Assembly (NCBI GenBank): GCA_947469885.1
Contig: CANIQT010000029.1
Location: 1-45,125, forward strand
Origin: Bacteroidota bacterium
Lineage (GTDB): Bacteria; Bacteroidota; Bacteroidia; 2-12-FULL-35-15
Length of the DNA stretch: 45,125 nucleotides
Direction: 5' to 3'
Shown: positions 34,201 through 43,954 of the stretch, piece after piece
How the letters are laid out: every line of letters starts with the position of its first letter
Position numbering within the stretch: position 1 is the first letter of the stretch
Position numbers and translations under genes: made by a program
Notes under the pieces: model-generated
Seen by the model: only the letters and a program-made list of their open reading frames with translations
Database searches by the model: none
Told to the model about the DNA's origin: nothing

Positions 34201-37106
34201 GTTACAGTACTATCGCAACCATTTATGGCGGTAAGCACATCTACATACGTTCCTGAAGTCATGTACATAGAGCCACCCACCAGCACCATTCCACCTGCAC
34301 AAACAGTAATGGTTTGAGAAAAAGTAATGGCAGGGCTAACGGTTAAGTTAGTATGAACAATACTGTCGCAACCAGCCATGGCGGTAAACGTATCGGTATA
34401 GTTGCCTGAGGTAAGGTAAGTATGAGTACCAACCACTACCGAATCGCCTTCGCAAATGGTGGTGGTGTTATTTATTACTATAGAAGTAGCAACAGTTAAA
34501 TCGGTGGTTACGGTACTATCGCAACCATTCATATCAGTTAATATATCTATATGAATTCCTGTGGTATTATAAACATTACCATTAACAGTAACACTTCCGC
34601 CAGAGCACATGTTGAATACTTGAGTGGTTGCATTAACCGGGCGAACAGTAAGAGTGGTAACTACTGTACTGTCGCAACCGTTGAATGCAGTAAATGTATC
34701 TGTGTATGTTCCTGAAGTCATGTACATGGAACCTCCCACCATTATCATTCCAGCATCACAAACTGTGAAGAACTGAGCGTGAATGTTATCAGCCAAAACA
34801 GTTAAGTTAGTAGTAACGGTACTATCACAACCATTGGCAGCGGTTAATACATCTGTAAAAATACCTGTATTAGTATGGTTAATAGTTCCAACCGTTACAG
34901 AGCCACCATTACAAACCGTTACCGTTTGAGACCCTGTGATAGCAGGACTAACTGTTAAATGAGTAGTTACAGAACTGTCGCAACCATTGAAAGCAGTTAA
35001 CACATCCACAAAAATGCCTGTGGAGTTATGAATAATGCCACCAACGTTAACACTTGCACCTGCACAAACGGTAATGGTTTGAGAATGAGTGATGGCTGGA
35101 CTAACAGTTAAGTTGGTAGTTACCGTACTGTCGCAACCATTGGCAGCAGTTAATACATCAACAAAAGTGCCTGTAGTGTTATGAACAATACCACCAACAG
35201 TTATACTACCACCTGCACAAACCGTCATGGTTTGCGTATGAGTGATGGCTGGACTAACAGTTAAATTGGTAGTTACGGTGCTATCGCAACCATTGGCAGC
35301 AGTTAATACATCAACAAAAGAGCCTGTAGTGTTATGAACAATACCACCAACAGTTATACTACCTCCATGACAAACGGTTACTGTTTGAGTTTGCGTGATT
35401 GCAGGAGAAACAGTTAAATTAGTTGTAACTGTGCTATCGCAACCATTGAATGCTGTAAAGAGATCTACAAAAATTCCAGTTGTGTTATGAATTATACCTC
35501 CAACTGTTACCGATCCACCATGACAAACAGTGAACGATTGAGAATGAGTGATGGCAGGGCGAACGGTTAAGTTAGTGATAACTGTACTGTCGCAACCATT
35601 GGCAGCGGTTAGTACATCAGCAAAACTACCGGAAGAACTATAAGTGGATGAGCCAACAGTTACGCTGCCTCCAAAACAAACCGAGACTACCTGACTACCA
35701 GTAATGGCATTGCTCACGGTTAAGTTAGTAGTTACGGTGCTATCGCATCCTGTAAAGGAAGTAAGCACATCAGTAAAGATACCAGTGCTTGAATGTGTTG
35801 TTCCGCCAATGGTATATGAATCGCCATGACAAACCGTAATGCTCTGACTTGTGGTAACGCTGGTGTTAATGATTAAAGAAGTTACCACTGTGCTATCGCA
35901 ACCATTAAAAGCAGGAATAACATCAATAAATACTCCGTTAGAAGAGTGTGTTATGCCACCAACAGTAACCGAGCCAGCATCACAGAAGTTGATGGTTTGG
36001 TTGCTTGTTAAATCAGGACCAACAGTTAAAGTAGTGATTACAGCACTATCACAACCATTGAAGGCAGTTAACAAATCAATAAAAACACCTGAAGTGGAAT
36101 GAGTAGTTCCACCAACGGTAACACTCTCGCCAAAACAAACGGTCATGGTTTGAGTTCCTGAAGCAGTAGGCAGAACGGTAATGGTGATGTCGGAACAAGC
36201 ACCTGAACCTGCACAATTGCCTTCACCCCTTACATAATAAGTAGTGGTGGCAGTAGGATTGATGATAAAAGTTCCTGAAGGGTCGGATTGAACAACAGTT
36301 CCTCCACACGCATTTTCGTACAACACCCAAGTGGTTGAATTATTTAAACTTCCAGAAGCAGTAATAATGGTGGTTCCTCCTGAGCAAATGGTAGTTGCAG
36401 TAGCAACCAACGAAGGGGCATTGGCAACAACACATGGTGGAGTAAATGTAATGGTTAACGTGGGGCGGTTAGCTACAGTTGCATTTTCGCGGCTGCATAA
36501 ACGTTTGGCAGAAGCAGTGGTTGATTCATCACCTTTTAACATCCAACCAAAATCAGTTGCAGGAGCATCTAACCAGTTTTGAACATCGGCAACCATTTGC
36601 GCTGATGTCCAACTATAAGAACCATTGCCTCCCACATTGGTGGTGGCAGAAGCTGAAAGATTAAAATCTCCACCTGCTGTTGTCCACAACAAAGCGGGAG
36701 TAAATGAGTTGAGCCAAGTGGCATCGTTTGGTTGTGCAGCTGCACCGTTTCCACCGGGCAAACCTGCATTAGAAGCACCTTCGCCCCAATTGGTGGTTAC
36801 GATATTTAGCGTCATTGGCAACGCACCGGAAACACTATTATCAACCACCATACCAAGAGAAACGCTATTGATAGTGGAGCCAGCAGGTACATTGGCTGCA
36901 ATATCGAATGCCATTAAGGCTCTTCGTTTGGAGCTACCGGCTGTGCTACCTGCAAAGAGATGGTCACCAGCACCGTTCGAATTTCCGGATGGAGTTTCGA
37001 AAATAGTGTTATCCTGTGAGGGGTTAATAGTGATAGTGGTTTGTGCAGCAAGTGGGTTCAAAAACGCACTGACTGCCAAAGCAGAAAGTAGTAGTAATTT
37101 TTTCAT
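31215..37106 (-). CDS. giant T9SS surface protein with 29 'GCDS' repeats
   Basis: This is a 1963-residue secreted protein with signal peptide MKKLLLLSALAVSAFLNPLAAQ. Residues about 22-225 form a DNRLRE-type beta-sandwich ('QDNTIFETPSGNSNGAGDHLFAG', 'RRALMAFDIAANVPAGSTI'), a domain seen in carbohydrate-active and adhesive surface proteins. A Cys-containing Ig-like unit follows. Then about 29 repeats of 48-51 residues occupy most of the chain, each 'TVCxGxSVTVGGxxxxxTGxYxDVLTAxNGCDSTVTTNLTV' with two Cys about 35 residues apart, probably a disulfide per repeat. The C-terminal 'VTIYPNPNNGLFNI...GLYYMKLSNGNQISIQKLVVQ' is a T9SS sorting domain. An adhesin or filamentous surface role is inferred. 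The same repeat type occurs twice in the protein at 10866. It is preceded by a TACATTTG box and followed by a strong terminator. Confidence 0.85.
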   Translation of the reverse strand: MKKLLLLSALAVSAFLNPLAAQTTITINPSQDNTIFETPSGNSNGAGDHLFAGSTAGSSKRRALMAFDIAANVPAGSTINSVSLGMVVDNSVSGALPMTLNIVTTNWGEGASNAGLPGGNGAAAQPNDATWLNSFTPALLWTTAGGDFNLSASATTNVGGNGSYSWTSAQMVADVQNWLDAPATDFGWMLKGDESTTASAKRLCSRENATVANRPTLTITFTPPCVVANAPSLVATATTICSGGTTIITASGSLNNSTTWVLYENACGGTVVQSDPSGTFIINPTATTTYYVRGEGNCAGSGACSDITITVLPTASGTQTMTVCFGESVTVGGTTHSTSGVFIDLLTAFNGCDSAVITTLTVGPDLTSNQTINFCDAGSVTVGGITHSSNGVFIDVIPAFNGCDSTVVTSLIINTSVTTSQSITVCHGDSYTIGGTTHSSTGIFTDVLTSFTGCDSTVTTNLTVSNAITGSQVVSVCFGGSVTVGSSTYSSSGSFADVLTAANGCDSTVITNLTVRPAITHSQSFTVCHGGSVTVGGIIHNTTGIFVDLFTAFNGCDSTVTTNLTVSPAITQTQTVTVCHGGSITVGGIVHNTTGSFVDVLTAANGCDSTVTTNLTVSPAITHTQTMTVCAGGSITVGGIVHNTTGTFVDVLTAANGCDSTVTTNLTVSPAITHSQTITVCAGASVNVGGIIHNSTGIFVDVLTAFNGCDSSVTTHLTVSPAITGSQTVTVCNGGSVTVGTINHTNTGIFTDVLTAANGCDSTVTTNLTVLADNIHAQFFTVCDAGMIMVGGSMYMTSGTYTDTFTAFNGCDSTVVTTLTVRPVNATTQVFNMCSGGSVTVNGNVYNTTGIHIDILTDMNGCDSTVTTDLTVATSIVINNTTTICEGDSVVVGTHTYLTSGNYTDTFTAMAGCDSIVHTNLTVSPAITFSQTITVCAGGMVLVGGSMYMTSGTYVDVLTAINGCDSTVTTNLTVLPDNATTQTVSICFGDSLFVGAHFHFTTGIFTDVLSATNSCDSAVTTDLTVLPQNTATQTITVCAGGSITIGGSIHNITGTFVDVLTASNGCDSTLTTNLTVSPAITGSQTFNMCAGSSVTVGGTVYNSTGIYTDVLSAANGCDSTVTTDLTISTSITNSQSITVCFGDSITVGTSTYLSSGVYTDLFTAVGGCDSTVTTTLTVSPAIMATQTITLCFGDSVTVGANTYTASGIYSDMFTAMNGCDSTLTNTVIINPAIASMQTVTICAEDTLMVGGMIYTATGIYTDILVSAMGCDSIVTTDLTVMPAITNSQSIAICAGTSITVGGMVYSTSGIYTNVFTATNGCDSTLTTDLIVMPEISTTQMATVCAGGSVTVNGNTYNTTGFYADVYPAANGCDSIYYTDLTVSPAITATQNFLMCTGSSVIVGTNVYDTTGVYVDVFTAFNGCDSTLTTNLTIVDTIVLNQTVALCFGGNITIGTNTYDSDGIYTDTLTAWGGCDSIVTTNLSIMPLVTASQSVTICGGDTLVMGTFNYFTTGVYNSAFVTSQGCDSILTTTLTVLPLITNSQTITICGGDTLTVGTSVYTTSGTYTDVFPAMDGCDSTLTTNLTVTPVIASSQTFIMCSGSIVTVGGMMHDTTGIYVDVLTAFSGCDSTITTNLTISDSIVVNQTFTLCAGDSIVIGGITYDTTGVYSNMFIAIGGCDSTVVTTLIVNPAITASQMVTICDGQTLQVGINNYDSTGVYMDVFTAMNGCDSVLITNLTVLAPIVDTITPAFCQGGSIIVGTNTYNASGTYIDVLTSFNGCDSTVFTQLTVFPLPAISMVAFAPHYCIQGGVIALNQGSPLGGIYTDSGNGVTTSPNFNLALAGAGIDTITYTITDINNCTSSISRPMNIVDCTGIDELTSSENVTIYPNPNNGLFNISITNVMPGELNIVINDVEGRTVFASQEKAGAGLYNKQINLEELAKGLYYMKLSNGNQISIQKLVVQ

Positions 37107-37145
37107 TTGTTTTTGGATTCGTGTTTAGATTGTTTGTTTATGCGA

Positions 37146-37153
37146 CAAATGTA
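37146..37153 (-). promoter_or_regulatory. TACATTTG (-7) box upstream of the giant gene
   Basis: The minus strand reads TACATTTG, an exact TAnnTTTG, 40 nt before the start at 37106; the leader that follows is A/C-rich (CAAACAA-like) without a Shine-Dalgarno sequence. No clear -33 TTTG is seen. Confidence 0.4.
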
Positions 37154-37200
37154 ATTCAAATAATTATTTTGAGGATAAATTGTTAATATCTCATAAACAT

Positions 37201-37237
37201 AAAAAACTCCCGCCTTTTTACAAAGCGGGAGTTTTTT
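37201..37237. terminator. terminator downstream of the HYR/propeller gene
   Basis: AAAAAACTCCCGC (37201-37213) pairs with GCGGGAGTTTTTT (37225-37237). It begins six bases after the stop codon at 37244, very close, as if the gene had been shortened up to it. Confidence 0.88.
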
Positions 37238-37243
37238 GTTTCA

Positions 37244-40200
37244 CTAATTACCACTGTTAATCTGTGTTGTTCCTGCACCTAAAGTTATTGTCATACCTGA
37301 TGGTACAACCCACGAATAGGATGTTGCTCCTGCAGAAGGAAGAATGGAATAAGTAGTGCTTCCGTATTGTCCGCAAAGGGAAGTTGGTCCGGTAATGCTA
37401 ACAGGCGTTACAGGTTTTTTTGAAACTGCCATAGAAGCAATTGAACTATTTCCACAGCTGTTTGAAGCAACACATGTTACGTTTCCTGTTACCGTTCCTC
37501 CCGAAATATTGACATGAAGAGAAGTAGTTCCCTGCCCGGAAGTAATCGTCATTCCTGTAGCACCTGTTGGTACTGTCCAGGTATAGTTGGTCGCATCCGC
37601 AACAGCGGGACATTTATAAACAGTACTTCCATAACCACATAATACAGATAGCCCTGCGATAACAGGCTGAGCAGGTGCAACTCCTACTGTTACATTTGCA
37701 GTAAATGAATTGCCAACGCAACCGGAAGGCGATGTAGGTGTAATAACATATTGAATAACACCATGCACATTGCCCAGGTTAGTTAATACATCCGAAATAG
37801 TACTTCCGCAACCCGATGTGCAGTTACTGTTACCTATTACATTTCCGCTTATTACACTCGAAGTCCAGCTATAAGTTGTGCCGGATACAGTTGAATTTAA
37901 AGTCAAATTGCTGTTTGCACCACTACAAATTGTTGGATTGGTTGTACTACCTATAGGTAATGGATTAACACTAACAACTTGAGTAGAAGTTGCCGAACAC
38001 CCCAAACTTGTTCCTGTAACTGTATAAGTTATAGTTCCTACTGCCGGGGGAAATGCTGTTCCATTGATAACTCCGCCTGTCCAACTATAAGTTGTTGCAC
38101 CTGTACCGTTTAATGCTACGGATGTGCCTGCACATACTGTATTAGCTGATGATGTGCTGCCCACGGTTGGTATCGGATTAACAGTTATAGTTTGAGTAGA
38201 TGTATTTGAACAACCTAAACTTGTTCCTGTAACAGTAAATGTTGTAGTTCCAATAGGAGGTGTAAAAGCTGTTCCATTTGGTGCTCCCCCACTCCAGTTA
38301 TAGGTTGTTGCTCCTGTTCCTGTCAAAGTTATATTGTCTCCAGAGCATAATGAGTAAACGGATGCTGTACTACCAACATTGGGTATTGGGTTTACTGTTA
38401 TAGAAATATCTCCACACCAACCTGTTGATACACAACCACCTTCTCCTCTTGCATAATATAAAGTTGTAACGGTTGGAGATACTGTAATACTTGAGCCTGT
38501 TCCCACCAATGTTCCTCCGCAACTTCCACTATACCAGTTCCAATCAGTTGCATTGTGAAGTGAACCATTTACAACACTTAATATTGTACTTTGCGTTCCG
38601 CAATTAGTAGTATTACTTGCACTTAAAGTTGGTATGTCTGCTTTTGTACAGGTAATTCCCGACTTAATGAAATTTCCAAATGAACGTGGCTCGTTACCTA
38701 CAGAAACATTATTTGTTACCATATTTGTAGTAGTATTCAAAACACTCACACTTCCACTAAAATTCGCAACATAGAGTTTATTACCATTGGGGTGCATTGA
38801 AATGCCCATAGGATAATTTCCTAGTGGAATTGTAGCTTCAACTGAATTAGAAACAACATTAATTATACTTATGTCACCCGAAAATTGATTTCCAACATAT
38901 ACCTTACTTCCATCCGGGCTTGTGCATATTCCACGGGGGTGATCTCCTACAGGAATTGTTTCAGAAACAGTATTTGAAACAATATCAATTACACTAACAG
39001 TATTTGAATTATAATTAGACACAAACAATTTGCTTCCGTCAACACTAACACACAATCCCTTTGGACTATTGCCAACCGGAATTGTTGCTACAACTGTGTT
39101 CGAAGAAGTATTGATAACACTCACGCTATTTGAACTTGGATTAGTTACATAAATTATGCTTCCATCCAAACCACCCGTTATGCCATCTGTTTCAGTTCCA
39201 ACATTTATGGTAGCAGAAACATAATAATAATATAATGAAACATCTATTACCCTAATGAGACCGAGACCAGCAAGGGTTACATATACTTTACTTTTATCAT
39301 TACTTACAAAAACTCCATAGGGATAACCACCAACAGGAATAGTTGCGTCAACAGTATTTGATGCATCTATTACACTTATGCTATTTGAAACACCATTTCC
39401 TACATAAACCCTGCTTCCATCCGAATTAACTGAAACCGATTCAGGTCCATCTCCAACCGGGATTGTAGCAACTACTGAATTGGTTGTTGTATTTATCACC
39501 GAAACAGTATTACTGCCATAATTAGCTATATACGCATATATCGCAACACAATTTGTAGTTAAAGACGCATTAATATCATCGCAATCCGTTCCTAATGATG
39601 TTGCTGAATAGCCATTTGGCAATGATGCTCCCGAACAAACAGAAACAAAAGTACCAACAGTATAACCATCACCATCCACATCTACATAGACTGTTAATGT
39701 TTGATAAACTGCACTATTACTATCATCACAATCTCCTGCAATACCAACATTAGTAGTATATCCTACTCCAGGGCTTGTGCATGATGATACAGCACCTCCA
39801 ACAAAATGTCCATCACTGTCAGCATCTAAATACCATGTTAAAAGTGGATTTACAACAATAGTTTGTGTTGCAGTTGCAATGTTTCCATGTCCATCATTCG
39901 CTGTCCATAATACATTTGTAGTTCCTACAGGAAAAACAGTGGGTGCATTGCTGGTAAAAGTTACCGTTCCGCAATTGTCCGAACCTATTGGATTACCTAA
40001 AATTATTGGCATTCCATTACAAACGGTTATGTCTGCTGGTGCCGTAATGGTCGGATTAACATTATCCGTAACCGTTACAATCTGTGTGGCTGTTACTGTA
40101 TTTCCACTTCCATCTATTACTGTCCAAGTAACAGTTGTACTATTTAATGGAAAAACCGTTGGTGCATCATTGGTTACACTCGCAACCGAACAGTTATCGG

Positions 40201-42565
40201 CAGTAATAGGTATGCCTAATGAAACAGATGTTGCTGTACATCCTGCGTTAGTAGTTGCATTTACTGTCGGTGGTGCTGTAATGGTTGGATTAACATTATC
40301 CGTTACCATCACTATTTGAGTTGCTGTTGCTGTATTTCCACTTCCATCTATTACTGTCCAAGTAACAGTTGTACTATTTAATGGAAAAACCGTTGGTGCA
40401 TCATTGGTTATACTCGCAACCGAACAGTTATCGGCAGTAACAGGTATGCCTAATGAAACAGATGTTGCTGTACATCCTGCGTTAGTAGTTGCATTTACTG
40501 TCGGTGGTGCTGTAATGGTTGGATTAACATTATCCGTTACCATCACTATTTGAGTTGCTGTTGCTGTATTCCCACTTCCATCAGTTACTATCCATGTTAC
40601 TGTTGTATTTCCTAACAGATATGTTGTGGAGACATGGTCGTTCGTTACACTTGCAACCGAACAATTATCTGCAGTTACAGGGGTTCCTAAAGAAACCCCT
40701 GTTGCTGTACAACCGCTGTTAGTAGTTGCATTTACTATGGCAGGTGCAGTAATTGTTGGGTTAACATTATCTGTTACCATCACGGTTTGTGCTGCTGTCG
40801 ATGTATTTCCACTTCCATCTGTTACTGTCCATGTAACGGTGGTACTATTTAATGGAAAAGCCGTTGGTGCATCATTGGTTACACTTGCAACCGAACAGTT
40901 ATCGGCAGTAACAGGTATGCCTAATGAAACAGATGTTGCTGTACATCCGGTGTTAGTAGTTGTATTTACTGTAGGTGGTGCTATAATGGTTGGATTAACA
41001 TTATCTGTTACCATCACTGTTTGAGTTGCTGTTGCGATATTTCCGCTTCCATCTGTTACTGTCCATGTAACGGTTGTACCATTTAATGGAAAAAACGTTG
41101 GTGCATTATTGGTTACACTTGCAACCGAACAGTTATCTGCGGTTGCTGGTGTTCCTAAATTAACTCCTGTAGCCGTACAACCCACATTTGTTGTTACATA
41201 TAAAGCAGGTGGTGCTGTTATGGTTGGATTAATATTATCTGTTACCGTAACAATTTGTGTTGCGGTTGCTGTGTTTCCACTTCCATCCGTTACGGTCCAT
41301 GTTACTGTTGTATTTCCTAAAGAATACGTAGTTGAAGGCTGGTTGTTTGTTACAATTGCTACCGAACAATTATCAGCTGTGGTTGGTGTTCCTAAAATAA
41401 TTCCTGTAGCCGTACAGCCGGTATTTGTTGTTGCATTTACCGCAGGTGGTGCCGTAATGGTTGGATTAACATTATCTGTTACCGTTACTATTTGTGCTGC
41501 AGTTGCTGTATTTCCGCTTCCATCTGTTACTGTCCATGTAACGGTTGTACCATTTAATGGAAAAACCGTTGGTGCATTATTGGTTACACTCGCTACCGAA
41601 CAATTATCAGCGGTTGTTGGTGTTCCTAAAATAACTCCTGTAGCTGTACATCCTGTGTTAGTAGTTGTATTTACCGCAGGTGGTGCCGTAATGGTTGGAT
41701 TAACATTATCTGTTACCGTTACAATTTGTGTTGCGGTTGCTGTATTTCCACTTCCATCTGTTACTGTCCATGTAACGATAGTGCTTCCTAAAGAATAAGT
41801 AGTTGAAGGGTGATTGTTTGTTACACTTGCTACCGAACAATTATCAGCGGTTGTTGGTGTTCCTAAATTAATACCTGTGGCTGTACAACCTACATTTGTT
41901 GTTACATTTATTGCAAGTGGTGCCGTAATAGTAGGATTAATATTATCTATGTTTACCGTAAATGTTCCGGTACTTGTTGCTGAGCCTGCTGGTGTAGTAA
42001 CGCCAATAGTTCCAGTTGTTCCTGCTCCTACTCTTGCTTTTATCAGGGTTGAAGATATAACATCAAAGTTAAGTGCATTGGTTCCGCCAAATGTTACTGC
42101 GGTGGCTCCTGTAAAATTAGTACCGGTAATATTTATATCCGCATCAGCATTATTTGCACAGCCGCTTGTTGGTGTGAAACTGGCAATAGTTGGATAATTT
42201 TGTATAAAATTACCTAAACATTGTGGATGTGGGATATTTAGTATTGTAGTTAAAAGAAAATTGTCACTTGTTCTTATTACAGAAACGGTTTGCGAATTAA
42301 AATTTTCAACATATAATTTGCCACCATCTGGTGTTAATGCTAAACCCCATGGTGTACTGCCTACTGTTATAGTTTGCGAAATGGTATAGTCAGTCGTATT
42401 TATAACGCTAACGGTTCCACTCCCGCTATTGGTAACATAAGCTTTTGTTCCGTCAGCATTAAAGGCAATGGCGCGGGGTTGGGTGCCAACTGTAATAGTG
42501 TGGATATTGGTATAGGGGGGATCTGTGCTTATTACACTTACATTACCAGAACTTAAATTCGCAAC
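37244..42565 (-). pseudogene. large modular surface protein, part after an in-frame TAA, no sorting domain
   Basis: This is the same reading frame as 42566-43219, separated only by TAA; no ATG, GTG or TTG is found in frame before 41185, so it lacks its own start. Order of modules: the rest of a YVTN-type beta-propeller ('GTKAYVTNSGSGTVSVINTTD'), an IPT/TIG-like domain ('ASFTPTSGCANNADADINITGTNF'), eight HYR units of about 79 residues ('DNVNPTITAPPAVN', 'TADNCSVASVTNN', 'TVTWTVTDGSGNTATATQ') plus one diverged, a MopE-like metal-binding stretch ('DADSDGHF', 'GDCDD', 'DVDGDGYT'), a second YVTN propeller of 40-residue units, Ig-like 'GATTYSW' units, and PKD-like units. The frame ends inside a PKD-like unit at 'GAGTTQINSGN', without a T9SS domain. 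It is probably non-functional as an exported protein. Confidence 0.75.
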
Positions 42566-43219
42566 TTATACTTTGTGTTCGACAGGGCTCATGGCTATTC
42601 CATAAGGAGAATTGCCAGCAGTAGTGGTTCCCATTACGCTAAGATCAGTAGCGTTTAACACAACCACATTGTTACTGCCGGTGCTTCTGGAAACAAATAA
42701 TTTGTCTCCATTGGGAGTAATACATATATGTTGCGCGAGAGTTGCAATGTTTGGTAATGAGTATTCCAAAACCATAGTTGATATAGTTACTTTTTTCACC
42801 CGACTATCGTTCAAAGAGGTTATATATACCTTGTTTCCGTCAGGGCTTATACATATACCTTCTGGAAAAGTTGATGTTCCTAATTCAAAATTGCTACCTA
42901 TCTGTGCATTGGTAATGGCATTGAATGAAATTAGTTGATGTCCGTTGGATTTTACAAAATACATTTTGGTTCCATCAGGGCTGGAGCATATACCAGTGTG
43001 GCCGTTACCAGCACCAGCGAAGCTTACTGGTGAGAGAATGGCATTATTGGTGGTATTCACTATGGAAATATCACCTGCTGAAACTGAATTGGAAATAAAC
43101 GCCTTTTGACCAAAACCTGTTGTGCATACTATTAATAATACTGCAAGCATTATCCCGCTAAGGATATTCTTTGTTTTTCCTTTAAGGAAACTGTTGATTG
43201 TTGTAATTGTTTTTTTCAT
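42566..43219 (-). CDS. N-terminal part of the modular surface protein (YVTN propeller)
   Basis: This is a 217-residue frame from ATG 43219. The signal peptide (MKKTITTINSFLKGKTKNILSGIMLAVLLIVCTTGFGQ) is long-headed but clear. Four or so 40-residue YVTN/surface-layer propeller units follow ('GICSSPDGTKMYFVKSNG', 'GICISPDGNKVYITSLNDS', 'HICITPNGDKLFVSRSTG'). It stops at TAA in 'MSPVEHKV-stop-VANLSSGNVSVIS', where other units read SPDGTKVY(V/A)N; the Tyr codon has become TAA and the preceding residues also differ. The full gene would span 37244-43219 (1992 codons). Alone it gives an incomplete propeller. The leader is A/C-rich. Confidence 0.7.
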   Translation of the reverse strand: MKKTITTINSFLKGKTKNILSGIMLAVLLIVCTTGFGQKAFISNSVSAGDISIVNTTNNAILSPVSFAGAGNGHTGICSSPDGTKMYFVKSNGHQLISFNAITNAQIGSNFELGTSTFPEGICISPDGNKVYITSLNDSRVKKVTISTMVLEYSLPNIATLAQHICITPNGDKLFVSRSTGSNNVVVLNATDLSVMGTTTAGNSPYGIAMSPVEHKV

Positions 43220-43538
43220 TTGTTCTTAGTCAGTGATTATAGTGCTGACTCCGCACTGTTTAGTTTGTTTGTTTTGTTTGTTTTTAAAAAATATGGCACA
43301 ATAGTACACTACATTCCAAACCTAAGAAAACGGATTTATACTTACACATTTTCAATAATTAGTAATTAATACTTATTTGCCAAAATAAAACCTTAAAGCA
43401 GGCTTTTTTTGCAATTATTGCAAATCAGGAATCCTGTTTTAGTAAAAACTGCAAATAATAGTTAGCGGAATTATTACTTTTCGCAAAAGAAATTTTCAAA
43501 TCATCAAAAAGTAACCATTTTCACATTTTCCATTTCAG
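43220..43538. other. intergenic leader region, no gene seen
   Basis: This is AT-rich spacer between the modular surface gene and array E. It should hold the promoter of the minus-strand gene at 43219. A GTTTGTTTGTTTTGTTTG-like tract lies near 43264-43283 (A/C-rich on the coding strand), but no convincing promoter pair was found. Confidence 0.4.
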
Positions 43539-43865
43539 GAATGGGTGGTAGCAGTTACTTTGATGAATTATTTAATAAGGAATGAACCAAAGTAAGTGCT
43601 TTGGGCTTATCTCAAGCAAAGGAATGAACCAAAGTAAGTGCTATGACGCATTAGCTATGTAGGGAATGAAGCAAAGTAAGTCCTTTGTCGCATTAGCTAT
43701 GTAGGGAATGAAGCAAAGTAACTACTTTGATGCATTAGCTAACTAGAGAATGAACCAAAGTAACTACTTTGACGCATTAGCTAGCAAGGGAATGAAGCAT
43801 AGTAAGTGCTATGATGCATTGTCTAGCTTGACATCAAGGCAAAGCACTTACTTTGGTTCATTCCC
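43539..43865. repeat. tandem array E: six 42-bp units, a worn copy and an inverted end copy
   Basis: Units start with GAATGAA(C/G)CAAAGTAA at 43580, 43622, 43664, 43706, 43748 and 43790 (exact 42-bp steps); a diverged 41-bp copy begins at 43539. At the right end, 43840-43864 is an inverted copy of 43579-43603 (25-nt match), so the array can close as a loop on a long stem. Forward translation gives MNQSKCYDALA-like 14-mers interrupted by TAG in three units; not taken as coding. Confidence 0.87.
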
Positions 43866-43954
43866 ATTTAGGAAAACCTTTAAATCAAAAGGTTTTGATA
43901 GAAAAGTAATTAGTTGCTGTCAACTTTATACCTGACTGAACCAATCTAAAACAA

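Noticed and set aside
39777..42197. Long plus-strand open frames opposite the HYR repeats
   Set aside because: These are antisense shadows of tandemly repeated coding DNA; the Val/Thr-rich translations repeat with the HYR period and have no start signals.
43580..43831. Regular 42-bp units that could be mistaken for a CRISPR array
   Set aside because: The whole unit repeats with gradual divergence; there are no unique spacers, and no cas genes are nearby. The same holds for the other four arrays.
43750..43935. 61-codon frame starting MNQSNYFDALASKGMKHS
   Set aside because: It covers only two units of array E; the same frame has TAG in three other units. Kept as an alternative reading in the findings, not as a gene.
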